The notes: generated by a model from the sequence alone, not told the origin. 64,000 nucleotides of DNA from Leifsonia sp. ZF2019 (GCF_019924635.1 NZ_CP065037.1:2852001-2916000), one strand, 5' to 3'. Counted from the stretch's first letter, positions 18,194-26,801 are shown. Translations and numbers: made by a program.

Positions 18194-19260
18194 CGGCCGT
18201 CGCCCTCGGGATCGTCCGCCGCGCCGAACCGCAGGAGCACCTTGCCCGAGACGGACGCGTCGCGGGCGATCCCGAACGCGTGCAGCGCCTCCTCCGCAGG
18301 GAACTCGTGCGTGACGACCGCGGAGACGTCGAGGGAACCGTCGGCGAGCGCCGCGATCACCTCGTCGAGCTCGTCCACGAACCGGAACGACCCCACGAGC
18401 TCCAGCTCGCGCGAGATCGCGCGGGCGATCGGGACGGGCTGGTCCCCGGGAGGGAGCAGTCCGACGAGCACCACACGCCCGCCTCGGGTCGCTCCCGCGA
18501 TCGCCGCGGCGAGGCCGGGGACGGTGCCGGACGACTCGATCACGACGTCGGCGTCGAGGGCCGCCACGGCCTCCGCGTCGCGCGCGTCGATGGTGCGTGT
18601 CGCACCCGCGGCGGTCGCGATCGATCGGGGCAGCTCGTGCAGGTCGGTGGCGACGATCTCCGCGGCGCCGGCCCGACGCAGCACGGCGACGGCGAGAGCA
18701 CCGATGGGTCCGCTGCCGATCACGAGCGCCCGCGCTCCGCGCACCTCCCCCGCCCGGCGCACGGCGTGCCACGCGACGGCGGCCGGCTCGGCGAGCGCGG
18801 CGGTCCGCAGCGGGAGCCCGCTCGGCAGCGCGCGGAGCATCCGTGTCGGCAGCACGACCCGGTCGGCGAAGGCGCCCGCGGTGTGCGGGATGCGCGCCGC
18901 GCTGCCGAGATAGGTCGCACCGGGCGCCAGGTTCGAGCGGTCCTCCGGGTAGCGCGAGCCGTCACCCGGGAGGGGCGTCGCGGGGTGCACGGCGACCGCC
19001 GTCCCGGCGGCCGGGCCGGATCCGTCCGCCGCGGCGTCCGCCACGATGCCCACCACCTCGTGGCCGAGCACCATCGGCGCGCGGAGGACCGACTCCCCCG
19101 CCGCGCCGTGGGTCCAGTAGTGCAGGTCGGAACCGCAGACGCCGCCGTAGGCGACGGCGACGATCGCCTCGTCGGGGGCCGGATCGGCGAGCGGCAGGTG
19201 GTCGACGCGCAGGTCGCCTGCGCCGTGGGCGACGACGGCCCGCGTCGTGTCCACGGTCAC
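18190..19260 (-). CDS. Zinc-dependent alcohol dehydrogenase, L-idonate 5-dehydrogenase-like
   Basis: This 356-residue medium-chain dehydrogenase has catalytic zinc region YGGVCGSDLHYWTHG and MVLGHEVVGIV, and NAD(P) site ALVIGSGPIGALAVAVLRRAG. The usual four-Cys structural zinc lobe is missing, as in some L-idonate dehydrogenases: the segment after TPLPGDGSRYPEDR has no Cys cluster. CGSDLHY and the neighbours (an IdnO-type SDR, gluconokinase, permease) point to IdnD, which oxidises L-idonate to 5-keto-D-gluconate. The GTG start at 19260 overlaps the SDR stop in a GTGA. Other polyol dehydrogenases of this family remain possible. Confidence 0.78.
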   Translation of the reverse strand: MTVDTTRAVVAHGAGDLRVDHLPLADPAPDEAIVAVAYGGVCGSDLHYWTHGAAGESVLRAPMVLGHEVVGIVADAAADGSGPAAGTAVAVHPATPLPGDGSRYPEDRSNLAPGATYLGSAARIPHTAGAFADRVVLPTRMLRALPSGLPLRTAALAEPAAVAWHAVRRAGEVRGARALVIGSGPIGALAVAVLRRAGAAEIVATDLHELPRSIATAAGATRTIDARDAEAVAALDADVVIESSGTVPGLAAAIAGATRGGRVVLVGLLPPGDQPVPIARAISRELELVGSFRFVDELDEVIAALADGSLDVSAVVTHEFPAEEALHAFGIARDASVSGKVLLRFGAADDPEGDGR

Positions 19261-20027
19261 ACCACCACCGTCATGCCGCCGTCGACGAAGACGACCTGGC
19301 CGTTGACGTAGTCGGACGCGGCCGACGAGAGCCACACGGTCGGGCCGACCAGGTCGGCGACGCGCCCCCAGCGGCCGGCCGGCGTGCGACCGACGATCCA
19401 GTCGTTGAACGCCGCGTCGTCGACCAGGCTCTGAGTCATCTCCGTGTGGATGTACCCGGGCGCGATCGCGTTCGCCTGCACCCCGCTGGCCGCCCACTCC
19501 GCCGTCATCGCACGGGTCAAGTTGCGCAGACCGCCCTTCGCCGCCGTGTAGGGACCGATGGTCGGGCGCGCGAGGTCGGCCTGCACCGAGGCGATGTTGA
19601 CGATCTTGCCGTGGCCGCGGCCGACCATCCCGCGCGCGACGGTGCGGCCGACGAGGAAGGCGCTCGTCAGGTCGGTGCTGAGCACCCGATCCCAGTCCTC
19701 GCGGCTGACGTCGAGCAGCGGCTCCCGGTGCTGGACACCCGCGTTGTTGACCAGGATCTCCACCGGTCCGACCTCAGCCTCGATGCGGTCGACCGCGGCC
19801 ACCACCGCGCTCTCGTCGGTGATGTCGAACGGGAGGGCGTGGATGCGGTCGCCGTACTCGGAGGCGAGCGCGTCCCTCGTCACCGCGAGGCGGTCGGGGT
19901 CGAGTCCGTTGAGCACGATCGTCGCCCCCGCGGCGGCGAGCCCGTCGGCCAGCGCCCGGCCGATGCCGCGGCTCGATCCGGTCACGAGTGCCACGCGTCC
20001 CGTGAGATCGAAGGGGTTGGCTGTCAT
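19257..20027 (-). CDS. SDR oxidoreductase, gluconate 5-dehydrogenase-like
   Basis: This 256-residue classical short-chain dehydrogenase has cofactor motif TGSSRGIG, NNAG in ILVNNAGVQHREPLLD, catalytic Ser in NIASVQ and Tyr/Lys in GPYTAAKGG. It ends with a typical SDYVNGQVVFVDGGMTVVV. Residues around QHREP and the position next to an IdnD-like gene match IdnO, which reduces 5-keto-D-gluconate to D-gluconate. The ATG at 20027 has GGAGAGG upstream and overlaps the stop of the frameshifted FAH gene. Confidence 0.85.
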   Translation of the reverse strand: MTANPFDLTGRVALVTGSSRGIGRALADGLAAAGATIVLNGLDPDRLAVTRDALASEYGDRIHALPFDITDESAVVAAVDRIEAEVGPVEILVNNAGVQHREPLLDVSREDWDRVLSTDLTSAFLVGRTVARGMVGRGHGKIVNIASVQADLARPTIGPYTAAKGGLRNLTRAMTAEWAASGVQANAIAPGYIHTEMTQSLVDDAAFNDWIVGRTPAGRWGRVADLVGPTVWLSSAASDYVNGQVVFVDGGMTVVV

Positions 20028-20783
20028 TCTGATCCTCTCCTGTGTCGCCCGGCCGCGACGACCGGGTTCGCGAGTTCGCCGAGTCCGTCGATGTGGATGC
20101 GTGCGGTGTCGCCGGCTGCGACGGGCACCCCCGTTCCGGGGCAGCCCGTCAGCACGACGTCGCCGGGACCGAGTTCGAGCACGCCGGTCAGGTGGACCAG
20201 CAGCTCGACGACTCCTCGCGCGAGCCCGTCCACCGAACCGGTCGCGACCCGGTCGCCGGCCTCGGCGCGGATGCCGAGGCCGGCGGGATCCAGGTCGGTC
20301 TCGATCCACGGGCCGAGGGGCGTGAAGCCGTCGCCGTTCTTCGCCTGGGTCAGCAGGGAGTCGCGGGCGATCTGCTCGACCGCTGTCACGTCGTTGCCGA
20401 TCGTGAAGCCGAGCACGTGCGCCGCCACCTCGTCCGCGTGGAGGTGACGCGCGCGGCGGCGGGACGACGACCGCGAGCTCTCCCTCCGCGACCACGGAGC
20501 CGACCGCCGGGTCGAGCCCGATCGGCTCCCCGGGTCCGACGACGGTGCGGGCCGATTTGGCGAACGCCTGCGGTGGGAGCAGCGCGTCCGCGGGGCCGGA
20601 ATTGTGCGCCATCCCGAGCACGATCCGCGGTTCGACAGGTGCCGCGAGCGGCGCATCGGCGGCGAATCGCTCCCCGGTGCGACGCGGCGCGTCGGCGAAC
20701 AGGTCGTCGATGACGTGCCACTCGCCGTCCGACCACACCACGGGGATGAGACTGCGGCCGGTGCGGACGCGGGCGAGCCGCAT
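20024..20783 (-). pseudogene. Fumarylacetoacetate hydrolase family gene with a frameshift
   Basis: The N-terminal part (MRLARVRTGRSLIPVVW to EGELAVVV) lies in one frame from the ATG at 20783. The C-terminal part (RARHLHADEVAAHVLGFTIGNDVTA to GELANPVVAAG) continues in another frame to the stop at 20024. The join is near 20455-20470, in a GC run reading GTCGTCGTCCCGCCGCCGCG on the minus strand; one extra base there explains it. Both ends overlap neighbours normally (TGATG with the permease, ATGA with the SDR), so this was an operon member. FAH-family enzymes hydrolyse or isomerise oxo-acids. It is either a fresh pseudogene or a sequencing error. Confidence 0.8.
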
Positions 20784-22213
20784 CAGTGGGCGCGCGACGC
20801 CGCGAGCGTGCGCTGGTGCTCCCGGCGCGACACGGTCGGCGACGGGCGGCTCGTCACGTCGACATACGAGTCGTCGATGGCGTCGGTGAGGAGGTTGAGG
20901 TCGCGGGCCCGCGTCTCGGGCGTGACGAACGTCGCCCAGAGGGTGATGGCCGTCAGGGCGAGGACGTAGATCGCGAGCGGCCACCAGGAGTTCCCGAACG
21001 CGCCGAGCAGCACGGCGCCGATGAGCGGGGCGATGCCTCCCGCGAGCACGGCGCTGAACTCGCGCGAGATCGCGACGCCGATGTACCGGCGGCGGTTGCC
21101 GAACAGCTCGGGGAGGGTGGCGCACTGCGCGCCCAGCATCACGTTCACGCCGACGCCGTAGGTGATCGCGAGCACGGGGATGATCAGCCAGACCGACCCC
21201 ATCGACATCAGCCACCAGGCGGGGACGGCGAGCACGAGTTGGATGAGCGCGCCGATGCGGTAGACGCACATCCGCCCGAACCGGTCGCTGAGGGAGCCGG
21301 CGAACGGGATGACGATGATGCCGAGGGCGGCGCCGATGGCGATCGCCAGGGGGCCCATCCACGGCTCGGCACCGACCACGGTGGTCACGAAGGTCACCGC
21401 GAGCGTCTGGTAGAGCGCGGACCCGCCGTTCTCCGCCATCCGCAGGCCGATGCCCCGGATGATGGTGCGCCACGACTGTGTGAACGCCTCGCCGAGCGGG
21501 TTCTTCGCGACCTGCTCCTGCGCCTCGAGGGTGATGAAGGCCGGCGACTCGCGCAGGCGGAGCCGGATGAAGATGGCGACGATGATGAGCAGCACCGACG
21601 CGAGGAACGGGATGCGCCACAGCCAGTCGTGCACGATCTGCCGGTCCACGAGGCCGAGCAGGAAGAAGACGACCGAGGCCAGGATGGTGCCGATCATGAT
21701 GCCGACGAACGGCAGCGACGCGAAGTATCCCCGCCGGCGGACGGGAGCGTACTCGGCCATGAGCGTGGTCGCGCCGGCCTGCTCCGCCCCGGCGCCGAAG
21801 CCCTGGAGAACGCGCAGGACCACGAGGAGGATCGGCGCCCAGACGCCGATCTGCTCCCCGGTCGGCAGCACGCCGATGAGCGTGCTCGCGCCTCCCATGA
21901 GCGCGATCGTGACGATCAGGACGGCCTTGCGGCCGATCTTGTCCCCCAGCGCTCCGAAGAACAGGCCGCCGAATGGCCGGGCGAAGAAGCCGACCGCGTA
22001 GGTGGCGAACGCGGCGGCGACGGCCGCGCCCGGCCCGAGGGCCGGGAAGAACAGCTGGCCGAACACGAGGGCGGAGGCCAGTCCGTAGAGGGCGAAGTCG
22101 TAGTACTCCAGCGCGCTTCCGACGCTGGAGGCCAGAGTGGCGCGGCGCAGGTTCGCCGCGTAGTCGGGGTCGTTCGAGCCGCGCAGTTCGCTCGCAGAGC
22201 GGTCAGTGCTCAT
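20783..22213 (-). CDS. MFS transporter, metabolite:H+ symporter type
   Basis: This 476-residue permease has twelve predicted helices and belongs to the MHS branch (ShiA/ProP/KgtP-like). Family marks are SVGSALEYYDFALYGLAS in helix 1, GALGDKIGRKAVLIVTIALMG in loop 2-3, RVLQGFGAGAEQAGATTLMAEYAP, and LSDRFGRM in the second half. The ATG at 22213 has AGGAGG eight bases upstream, which rules out the longer frame reaching 22342. It heads the operon permease-FAH-SDR-ADH-gntK and is the likely idonate/gluconate uptake system. An IclR-type palindrome sits at its promoter. Confidence 0.88.
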   Translation of the reverse strand: MSTDRSASELRGSNDPDYAANLRRATLASSVGSALEYYDFALYGLASALVFGQLFFPALGPGAAVAAAFATYAVGFFARPFGGLFFGALGDKIGRKAVLIVTIALMGGASTLIGVLPTGEQIGVWAPILLVVLRVLQGFGAGAEQAGATTLMAEYAPVRRRGYFASLPFVGIMIGTILASVVFFLLGLVDRQIVHDWLWRIPFLASVLLIIVAIFIRLRLRESPAFITLEAQEQVAKNPLGEAFTQSWRTIIRGIGLRMAENGGSALYQTLAVTFVTTVVGAEPWMGPLAIAIGAALGIIVIPFAGSLSDRFGRMCVYRIGALIQLVLAVPAWWLMSMGSVWLIIPVLAITYGVGVNVMLGAQCATLPELFGNRRRYIGVAISREFSAVLAGGIAPLIGAVLLGAFGNSWWPLAIYVLALTAITLWATFVTPETRARDLNLLTDAIDDSYVDVTSRPSPTVSRREHQRTLAASRAH

Positions 22214-22320
22214 CGGGGTGTCCTCCTGCACAGGACCCCCTCGGCGTCGTCGCGTGACGTCGTCGCGTGACATCGTCGTCGGGGGTCGGCTTGCACGGGC
22301 GTCGTCGCCCGCTGCGGTCG

Positions 22321-22332
22321 ACCATAACACTA
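22321..22332 (-). promoter_or_regulatory. Probable -10 region of the permease/idonate operon
   Basis: On the minus strand TAGTGT (22332-22327) is followed directly by TATGGT; either fits TANNNT. It lies three bases downstream of the TGAAC-N3-GTTCA palindrome and about 110 bases ahead of the permease ATG. Confidence 0.45.
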
Positions 22333-22335
22333 TGC

Positions 22336-22359
22336 TGAACACGGTTCAACCCACTGAAC
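22336..22359. promoter_or_regulatory. Candidate IclR operator (site 1)
   Basis: TGAAC-ACG-GTTCA (22336-22348) is a perfect palindrome, and a third half-site TGAAC lies at 22355-22359. It sits immediately upstream of the permease operon -10 region. The same palindrome with a different three-base spacer occurs at 24341-24353. The IclR gene lies between the two sites. Confidence 0.6.
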
Positions 22360-22393
22360 ACTTTTCGTCCGGTGACAGCACCGCTCCGGCACG

Positions 22394-23194
22394 TCAGGCG
22401 ACGATGTGCCCGGTCAGCGCCTCCGTCGCGAGATTCATCGGGTTGGACATCCGGCGGCCGACGATGTGGAGCTCCGTGAGCAGCGCGGCCAGCACGTCGT
22501 CGGTGAAGGCCGACTCCAGCAGGGAGGCCCCCAGCGCCAGCGAGACCTCGCCGCTCGACTGCGGCGGGACGACGATCGCGAACCCGGCGAGCCCGGGATA
22601 GACCTCGCCGTGGTCGAGGCTGTAGCCGCGCTCCCTCGTCGCGTCGATCTTGGCGATCAGCCCGTCGAGGGAGGTCGTGGACTGGTCGGTGAATCCGGGC
22701 CGGGTCTCGTCGTCGGCGAAGCGACGCGCGATCTCGTCGTTGCTCAGCTCCGCGAGCAGGGCGTTGCCGACCGCCGTGATCGAGGCGGGGTAGCGGGAGC
22801 CGATACCGGCCGAGAGGCGGAACGGCGCGCGGCCCACGTGCGCGCCGACGTAGATGACGTGCGTGCCGTCGAGCACCGCGAGCTGGGTGCGCTCATGGCG
22901 CAGGAGCTCGGAGTCGGCGCAGGCCCGATAGAACTCGAGCACCGGGTCGAATGCACGGAGATAGGCGCCGCCCAGCTCCACGACCTTGCGACCCAGCACG
23001 TAGCCGGTGTCGTTGCGGCGGACGAGGCCGCCCTCCTCCAGCGCGGAGACCACATTGAGCGTCGACGACTTGGCTGCGCCGAGCCCGCGCGCCAGCTCGC
23101 TCAGAGTCAGCGGCTCACCGAGGGCGTCGCCGAGCAGATCGAGCACCCGCACGGCCCGCGCGACCGCGGGAGCCTTCTCTGCGGCATCGGACAT
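22394..23194 (-). CDS. IclR family transcriptional regulator
   Basis: This 266-residue regulator has an N-terminal winged helix-turn-helix (PAVARAVRVLDLLGDALGEPLTLSELARGLGAAKSSTLNVVSALEEGGLVRR, residues about 9-61). The C-terminal IclR effector domain (LSAGIGSRYPASITAVGNALLAEL, RERGYSLDHGEVYPGLAGFAIVVP) would bind a small acid. It lies upstream of the permease operon on the same strand and 27 bases after the hydroxyacid dehydrogenase gene. It probably controls both flanking promoters through TGAAC-N3-GTTCA sites. Sugar acids or their keto forms are the likely effectors. Confidence 0.9.
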   Translation of the reverse strand: MSDAAEKAPAVARAVRVLDLLGDALGEPLTLSELARGLGAAKSSTLNVVSALEEGGLVRRNDTGYVLGRKVVELGGAYLRAFDPVLEFYRACADSELLRHERTQLAVLDGTHVIYVGAHVGRAPFRLSAGIGSRYPASITAVGNALLAELSNDEIARRFADDETRPGFTDQSTTSLDGLIAKIDATRERGYSLDHGEVYPGLAGFAIVVPPQSSGEVSLALGASLLESAFTDDVLAALLTELHIVGRRMSNPMNLATEALTGHIVA

Positions 23195-23221
23195 GTCGGC
23201 TCCTCATCGGTCGTCGCCGCG

Positions 23222-24286
23222 TCAGTAGAAGTCGACGGTGTCGACCCGGTTGCGCAGCGGGCGCCCGTCCAGCAGGCGCGTGGCGTTGTCTGCGAACAAT
23301 TCTGCGATGCGGCGCTCCTCCCCGGTCGTCAACGCGGCCGTGTGCGGGCTGATCAGCACGCGCGGGTGCGCCCAGAGCGGGCTCTCCTGCGGCAGCGGCT
23401 CGACCGCCGTGACGTCGAGGGCGGCGAAGCCGACGCGGCCCGCCTCGAGGGCGGCGAGCAGCGCGCCCTCGTCGATCACGGTGCCGCGGCCGACGTTCAC
23501 CACCGTCAGCCCGGGCTTCGCCGCCTCGAAGAACGCCGCGCCCAGCATCCGCTCGGTCGCGGCCGTCCCGGGAAGGGCGACCACCACGGCGTCGACGCGG
23601 CCGGCGACGTCGGCCAGCGCGGCGGGTCGCACCACCTCGTCGACGTCGGGGACGGCGCGTTCGTGCCGGGAGGTCCCGATCACGTGGGCGCCGAACGCCT
23701 TCAGCAGCCGGGCGACCTCCGCCCCGATCCCGCCCAGGCCGAGCACGAGCACGGTCTGCTCGGCCAGCTGACCCATCCCCCACCGTCCGGGCCAGTCGCG
23801 ATCCCGCTGGTCGGCCTGCAGGCGCGGCAGGCCCTTCGCCCCGGCGAGCAGGCCGAAAAGGGCGAACTCGGCGAGGGGGCCGCCATGCACCCCGGCGGAG
23901 GTCGTGAAGGCGACGCGCTCCAACTCCTCCGCGGTGAGCTTCGCGGCCTTGACCGTGCCTCCTCCTCCGGCCGCCATCGTGTGCATCCAACGGAGGCCGG
24001 GATTCGCACGGACCGCGCGGGCGATCTGAGCCGGATCGAGATCGGGCACGCCGTAGACGGCGTCCGCCGCGTCGATCATGGCGTCGAAGCGTTCCTGTTG
24101 AACGGGCGTGCGCCGGAAGCCGGGGTCGCCGCCGAAATCGGCCGGGTGGCGCATCGGCGGCAGCAGGTCCGGCTCGAAGTCCAGGCGGATGCGCGGCTCG
24201 CGCTCCACCAGGAGGTCGGCATGCTCGGGCTTCAGGGGCGTCGCCACGGCGACGCGGAGCTCGGTGGTGGTCACCTTCGTCCTCAC
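23222..24286 (-). CDS. D-2-hydroxyacid dehydrogenase family protein
   Basis: This 354-residue NAD(P)-dependent dehydrogenase has the Rossmann motif VLGLGGIGAEVARLLKAFGAHVIG. Catalytic-domain marks are VVVALPGTAATERMLG, VNVGRGTVIDEGALLAAL (Arg), ALDVTAVEPLPQESPLW (Glu) and ISPHTAAL (His). Given its neighbours it may reduce a 2-keto sugar acid, but the substrate cannot be told. A GTG at 24286 is the first in-frame start; a second GTG (VTTTELRVAVATP) four codons later is also possible. It is divergent from the 24367 dehydrogenase, and a palindrome-rich promoter region lies between them. Confidence 0.87.
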   Translation of the reverse strand: MRTKVTTTELRVAVATPLKPEHADLLVEREPRIRLDFEPDLLPPMRHPADFGGDPGFRRTPVQQERFDAMIDAADAVYGVPDLDPAQIARAVRANPGLRWMHTMAAGGGGTVKAAKLTAEELERVAFTTSAGVHGGPLAEFALFGLLAGAKGLPRLQADQRDRDWPGRWGMGQLAEQTVLVLGLGGIGAEVARLLKAFGAHVIGTSRHERAVPDVDEVVRPAALADVAGRVDAVVVALPGTAATERMLGAAFFEAAKPGLTVVNVGRGTVIDEGALLAALEAGRVGFAALDVTAVEPLPQESPLWAHPRVLISPHTAALTTGEERRIAELFADNATRLLDGRPLRNRVDTVDFY

Positions 24287-24295
24287 TGTCTGCGG

Positions 24296-24340
24296 GTAGA
24301 GTCCGGTAGACGGAGACAGTCTACCAAGGATTCACTCTAC
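24296..24340. promoter_or_regulatory. Nested palindromes in a divergent promoter
   Basis: GGTAGAC (24305-24311) and GTCTACC (24319-24325) form a perfect inverted repeat around GGAGACA. GTAGAGT (24296-24302) and ACTCTAC (24334-24340) form an outer one. They lie between two divergent dehydrogenase genes, just upstream of the IclR-type site, and suggest a second regulator. Confidence 0.5.
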
Positions 24341-24353
24341 TGAACCGCGTTCA
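24341..24353. promoter_or_regulatory. Candidate IclR operator (site 2)
   Basis: TGAAC-CGC-GTTCA is a perfect palindrome with the same arms and spacing as the 22336-22348 site. It ends one base upstream of a TATACT -10 element, in the spacer where a bound repressor would block RNA polymerase. Confidence 0.65.
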
Positions 24354-24354
24354 C

Positions 24355-24360
24355 TATACT
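24355..24360 (+). promoter_or_regulatory. -10 element of the 24367 dehydrogenase gene
   Basis: TATACT lies six bases ahead of the ATG, so the transcript should be leaderless. TTCACT at 24331-24336, 18 bases upstream, is a possible -35. Confidence 0.65.
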
Positions 24361-24366
24361 GACCAT

Positions 24367-25290
24367 ATGACGAGCCAACGACAGCCTCGCTCCACCGTCG
24401 GCGTCCTCGGGCTGGGCAACATGGGCCGCCCGATGACGCTCAACCTGCTCCGCAGCGGCATCGCATCCGTGGTGGTGCACGGACGCACGCGCGCCGCCCT
24501 CGACGATGCCGGGGCCGCGGGCGCGGTCGTCGCTCCGACCGCCCGTGACCTCGCCGCACAGAGCGACATCGTGCTCTCGATGCTCCCCGACCTCCCGCAG
24601 CTGCGCTCGGTGCTGGACGGTCCGGACGGCCTCCTGGCCGGCGTCGACCACCCGCTGCTGCTGATCGTGGGCTCCACCTCCGCGCCCGACGGGATCCGTG
24701 ACCTCGCCGCCGAGCTGGACGCCCGGACCGACGGCCTCGTCCGCGTGCTCGACGCCCCGGTCAGCGGAGGGACGGACGGCGCAGAGGCCGGCTCGCTCGC
24801 CATCATGGTCGGCGGCGACCCGGACGATTTCGCCCGCGCCGAGCCCATCCTGTCCACGATGGGCACGCCCGTTCTGCTCGGCCCGCTCGGCTCTGGCGAG
24901 GTCGCCAAGGCCTGCAACCAGATGATCGTCGCCTCCACCATCGTCGCCCTCAGCGAGGCGACGGTCATCGCCGAGCGCGCGGGCCTGGACGTAACGCGAC
25001 TGCTCGACCTGCTCGGCGGCGGCTACGCTGGAAGCCGTCTGCTCGAGTCGCGCAAACAGCGTCTGGCCGAGAAGGACTACTCGGTCTCCGGGCCGGCGAA
25101 GTTCATGGTGAAAGACCTCGGCTTCGCCCGCGCGGAGGCGGAGCGCACCGCGACGGCCACTCCCCAGCTCACGACGCTGCAGGACTTCTTCCGCCGACTG
25201 GTGGAGGCCGGTCTCGGCGACGACGACATCACGGTCGCCCAGGGCTTCATCGCCGCCTCCTCCCCCGCCACCGACCACACCCTCCCCTGA
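24367..25290 (+). CDS. NAD(P)-dependent beta-hydroxyacid dehydrogenase
   Basis: This 307-residue enzyme belongs to the 3-hydroxyisobutyrate/tartronate-semialdehyde reductase family. It has VGVLGLGNMGRPMTLNLLRSG (cofactor site), LDAPVSGGTDGAEAGSLAIMVGG (substrate site) and GSGEVAKACNQMIVASTIVALSEA with the catalytic Lys. The C-terminal helical domain follows (YSVSGPAKFMVKDLGFA). The ATG at 24367 has no ribosome site but follows TATACT by six bases. An IclR-type palindrome overlaps its promoter. It sits 53 bases ahead of gnd and may be co-transcribed with it. The substrate is probably a sugar-derived hydroxyacid. Confidence 0.88.
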   Translation: MTSQRQPRSTVGVLGLGNMGRPMTLNLLRSGIASVVVHGRTRAALDDAGAAGAVVAPTARDLAAQSDIVLSMLPDLPQLRSVLDGPDGLLAGVDHPLLLIVGSTSAPDGIRDLAAELDARTDGLVRVLDAPVSGGTDGAEAGSLAIMVGGDPDDFARAEPILSTMGTPVLLGPLGSGEVAKACNQMIVASTIVALSEATVIAERAGLDVTRLLDLLGGGYAGSRLLESRKQRLAEKDYSVSGPAKFMVKDLGFARAEAERTATATPQLTTLQDFFRRLVEAGLGDDDITVAQGFIAASSPATDHTLP

Positions 25291-25343
25291 CCCCTCGACG
25301 CGGCACCCGCCGCAGCAGATCACCGAGCACGAAGGAGCACCAC

Positions 25344-26801
25344 GTGTCACAGGAAGCAACCGCCAACATCGGAGTCGTCGGACTGGCGGTGATGGGGTCG
25401 AACCTTGCCCGCAACCTCGCCTCCCGCGAGGGCAACACGGTCGCCGTCTACAACCGCACCTACGCGCGCACCGAAGAGCTGATCGGCGCCCACCCGGAGG
25501 CCGGGTTCGTCGCCTCCGAGTCCATCGACGACTTCGTGGCGTCGCTGGCGAAGCCGCGCACCGCCATCATCATGGTCCAGGCCGGGAAGGGCACCGACGC
25601 GGTCATCGATCAGCTCGCCGAGCGGTTCGAGCCGGGTGACATCATCGTCGACGGCGGCAACGCGAACTTCCAGGACACGATCGCCCGCGAGAAGCGCATC
25701 TCCGAGACCGGCATCCACTTCGTCGGGGCGGGCATCTCCGGCGGTGAGGAGGGCGCGCTCAAGGGCCCGTCGATCATGCCGGGAGGCTCGGCCGAGTCGT
25801 ACGAGACCCTCGGCCCGATCCTGTCGTCGATCGCCGCGGTCGCCGAGGGCGAGCCCTGTGTGACCCACGTCGGCACCGACGGCGCCGGCCACTTCGTGAA
25901 GATGATCCACAACGGCATCGAGTATGCGGACATGCAGCTCATCGCCGAGGCGTACGACCTGCTCCGCACCGTCGGCGGCCTCGAGCCCGCCGCGATCGCC
26001 GACGTGTTCTCGGAGTGGAACCAGGGCTATCTGGAGTCGTATCTGATCGAGATCACGGCGGAGGTGCTGCGCCAGGTCGACGCGGAGACCGGCAAGCCGT
26101 TCGTCGACATCGTCCTCGACCAGGCCGGGTCGAAGGGCACGGGCGTGTGGACCGTGCAGAACGCGCTCGACCTCGGTGTGCCGGTCGGCGGCATCGCGGA
26201 GGCCGTCTTCGCCCGCGCCGTCTCCTCCAAGCCGGACCAGCGCGCCGCCGTGCAGGCGACCATCCGGTCCCGCCCCGAGGTGCAGAAGGCGTCCGACGTG
26301 GCCGCATTCGCGGACGACGTCTCCAAAGCGCTCTACGCGTCCAAGGTCGTCGCCTACGCCCAGGGCTTCGACGCCATCATCGCCGGCGCCGAGAAGTACG
26401 GCTGGACCATCAACAAGGACAAGATCGCCAAGATCTGGCGTGGCGGCTGCATCATCCGCGCCCAGTTCCTCAACCGCATCGCCGACGCGTACGACGAGAA
26501 CCCCGACATCGCCACCCTGCTCGAGGCGCCGTACTTCGCGGACGCGGTCCGCGAGGGCGAGGCCGCGTGGCGCCGCATCGTCGCCACGGCCGCGCTCTCG
26601 GGCGTGCCGGTCCCCGGGTTCGGCTCCGCGCTGTCCTACTACGACTCGCTCGCCTCCACGCGCCTCCCGGCCGCGCTGGTGCAGGGACAGCGGGACTTCT
26701 TCGGCGCCCACACCTACAAGCGCGTCGACAAGGACGGCACCTTCCACACGCTGTGGTCGGGCGACCGCACCGAGATCGAGACCGAGGGCTCCTCGCACTA
26801 G
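25344..26801 (+). CDS. gnd: 6-phosphogluconate dehydrogenase, decarboxylating
   Basis: This 485-residue NADP-type enzyme converts 6-phosphogluconate to ribulose-5-phosphate and CO2. Marks are IGVVGLAVMGSNLARNLASREG with YNRTY (cofactor site), VDGGNANFQDTIAREK, FVGAGISGGEEGALKGPSIMPGG, and HFVKMIHNGIEYADMQLIAEAYD with the catalytic Lys. The large helical domain includes WTVQNALDLGVP and WRGGCIIRAQFL. The GTG start at 25344 has GAAGGAG upstream. It takes the product of gntK, which joins the idonate/gluconate operon to the pentose phosphate pathway. A 31-bp hairpin terminator follows. Confidence 0.97.
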   Translation: MSQEATANIGVVGLAVMGSNLARNLASREGNTVAVYNRTYARTEELIGAHPEAGFVASESIDDFVASLAKPRTAIIMVQAGKGTDAVIDQLAERFEPGDIIVDGGNANFQDTIAREKRISETGIHFVGAGISGGEEGALKGPSIMPGGSAESYETLGPILSSIAAVAEGEPCVTHVGTDGAGHFVKMIHNGIEYADMQLIAEAYDLLRTVGGLEPAAIADVFSEWNQGYLESYLIEITAEVLRQVDAETGKPFVDIVLDQAGSKGTGVWTVQNALDLGVPVGGIAEAVFARAVSSKPDQRAAVQATIRSRPEVQKASDVAAFADDVSKALYASKVVAYAQGFDAIIAGAEKYGWTINKDKIAKIWRGGCIIRAQFLNRIADAYDENPDIATLLEAPYFADAVREGEAAWRRIVATAALSGVPVPGFGSALSYYDSLASTRLPAALVQGQRDFFGAHTYKRVDKDGTFHTLWSGDRTEIETEGSSH

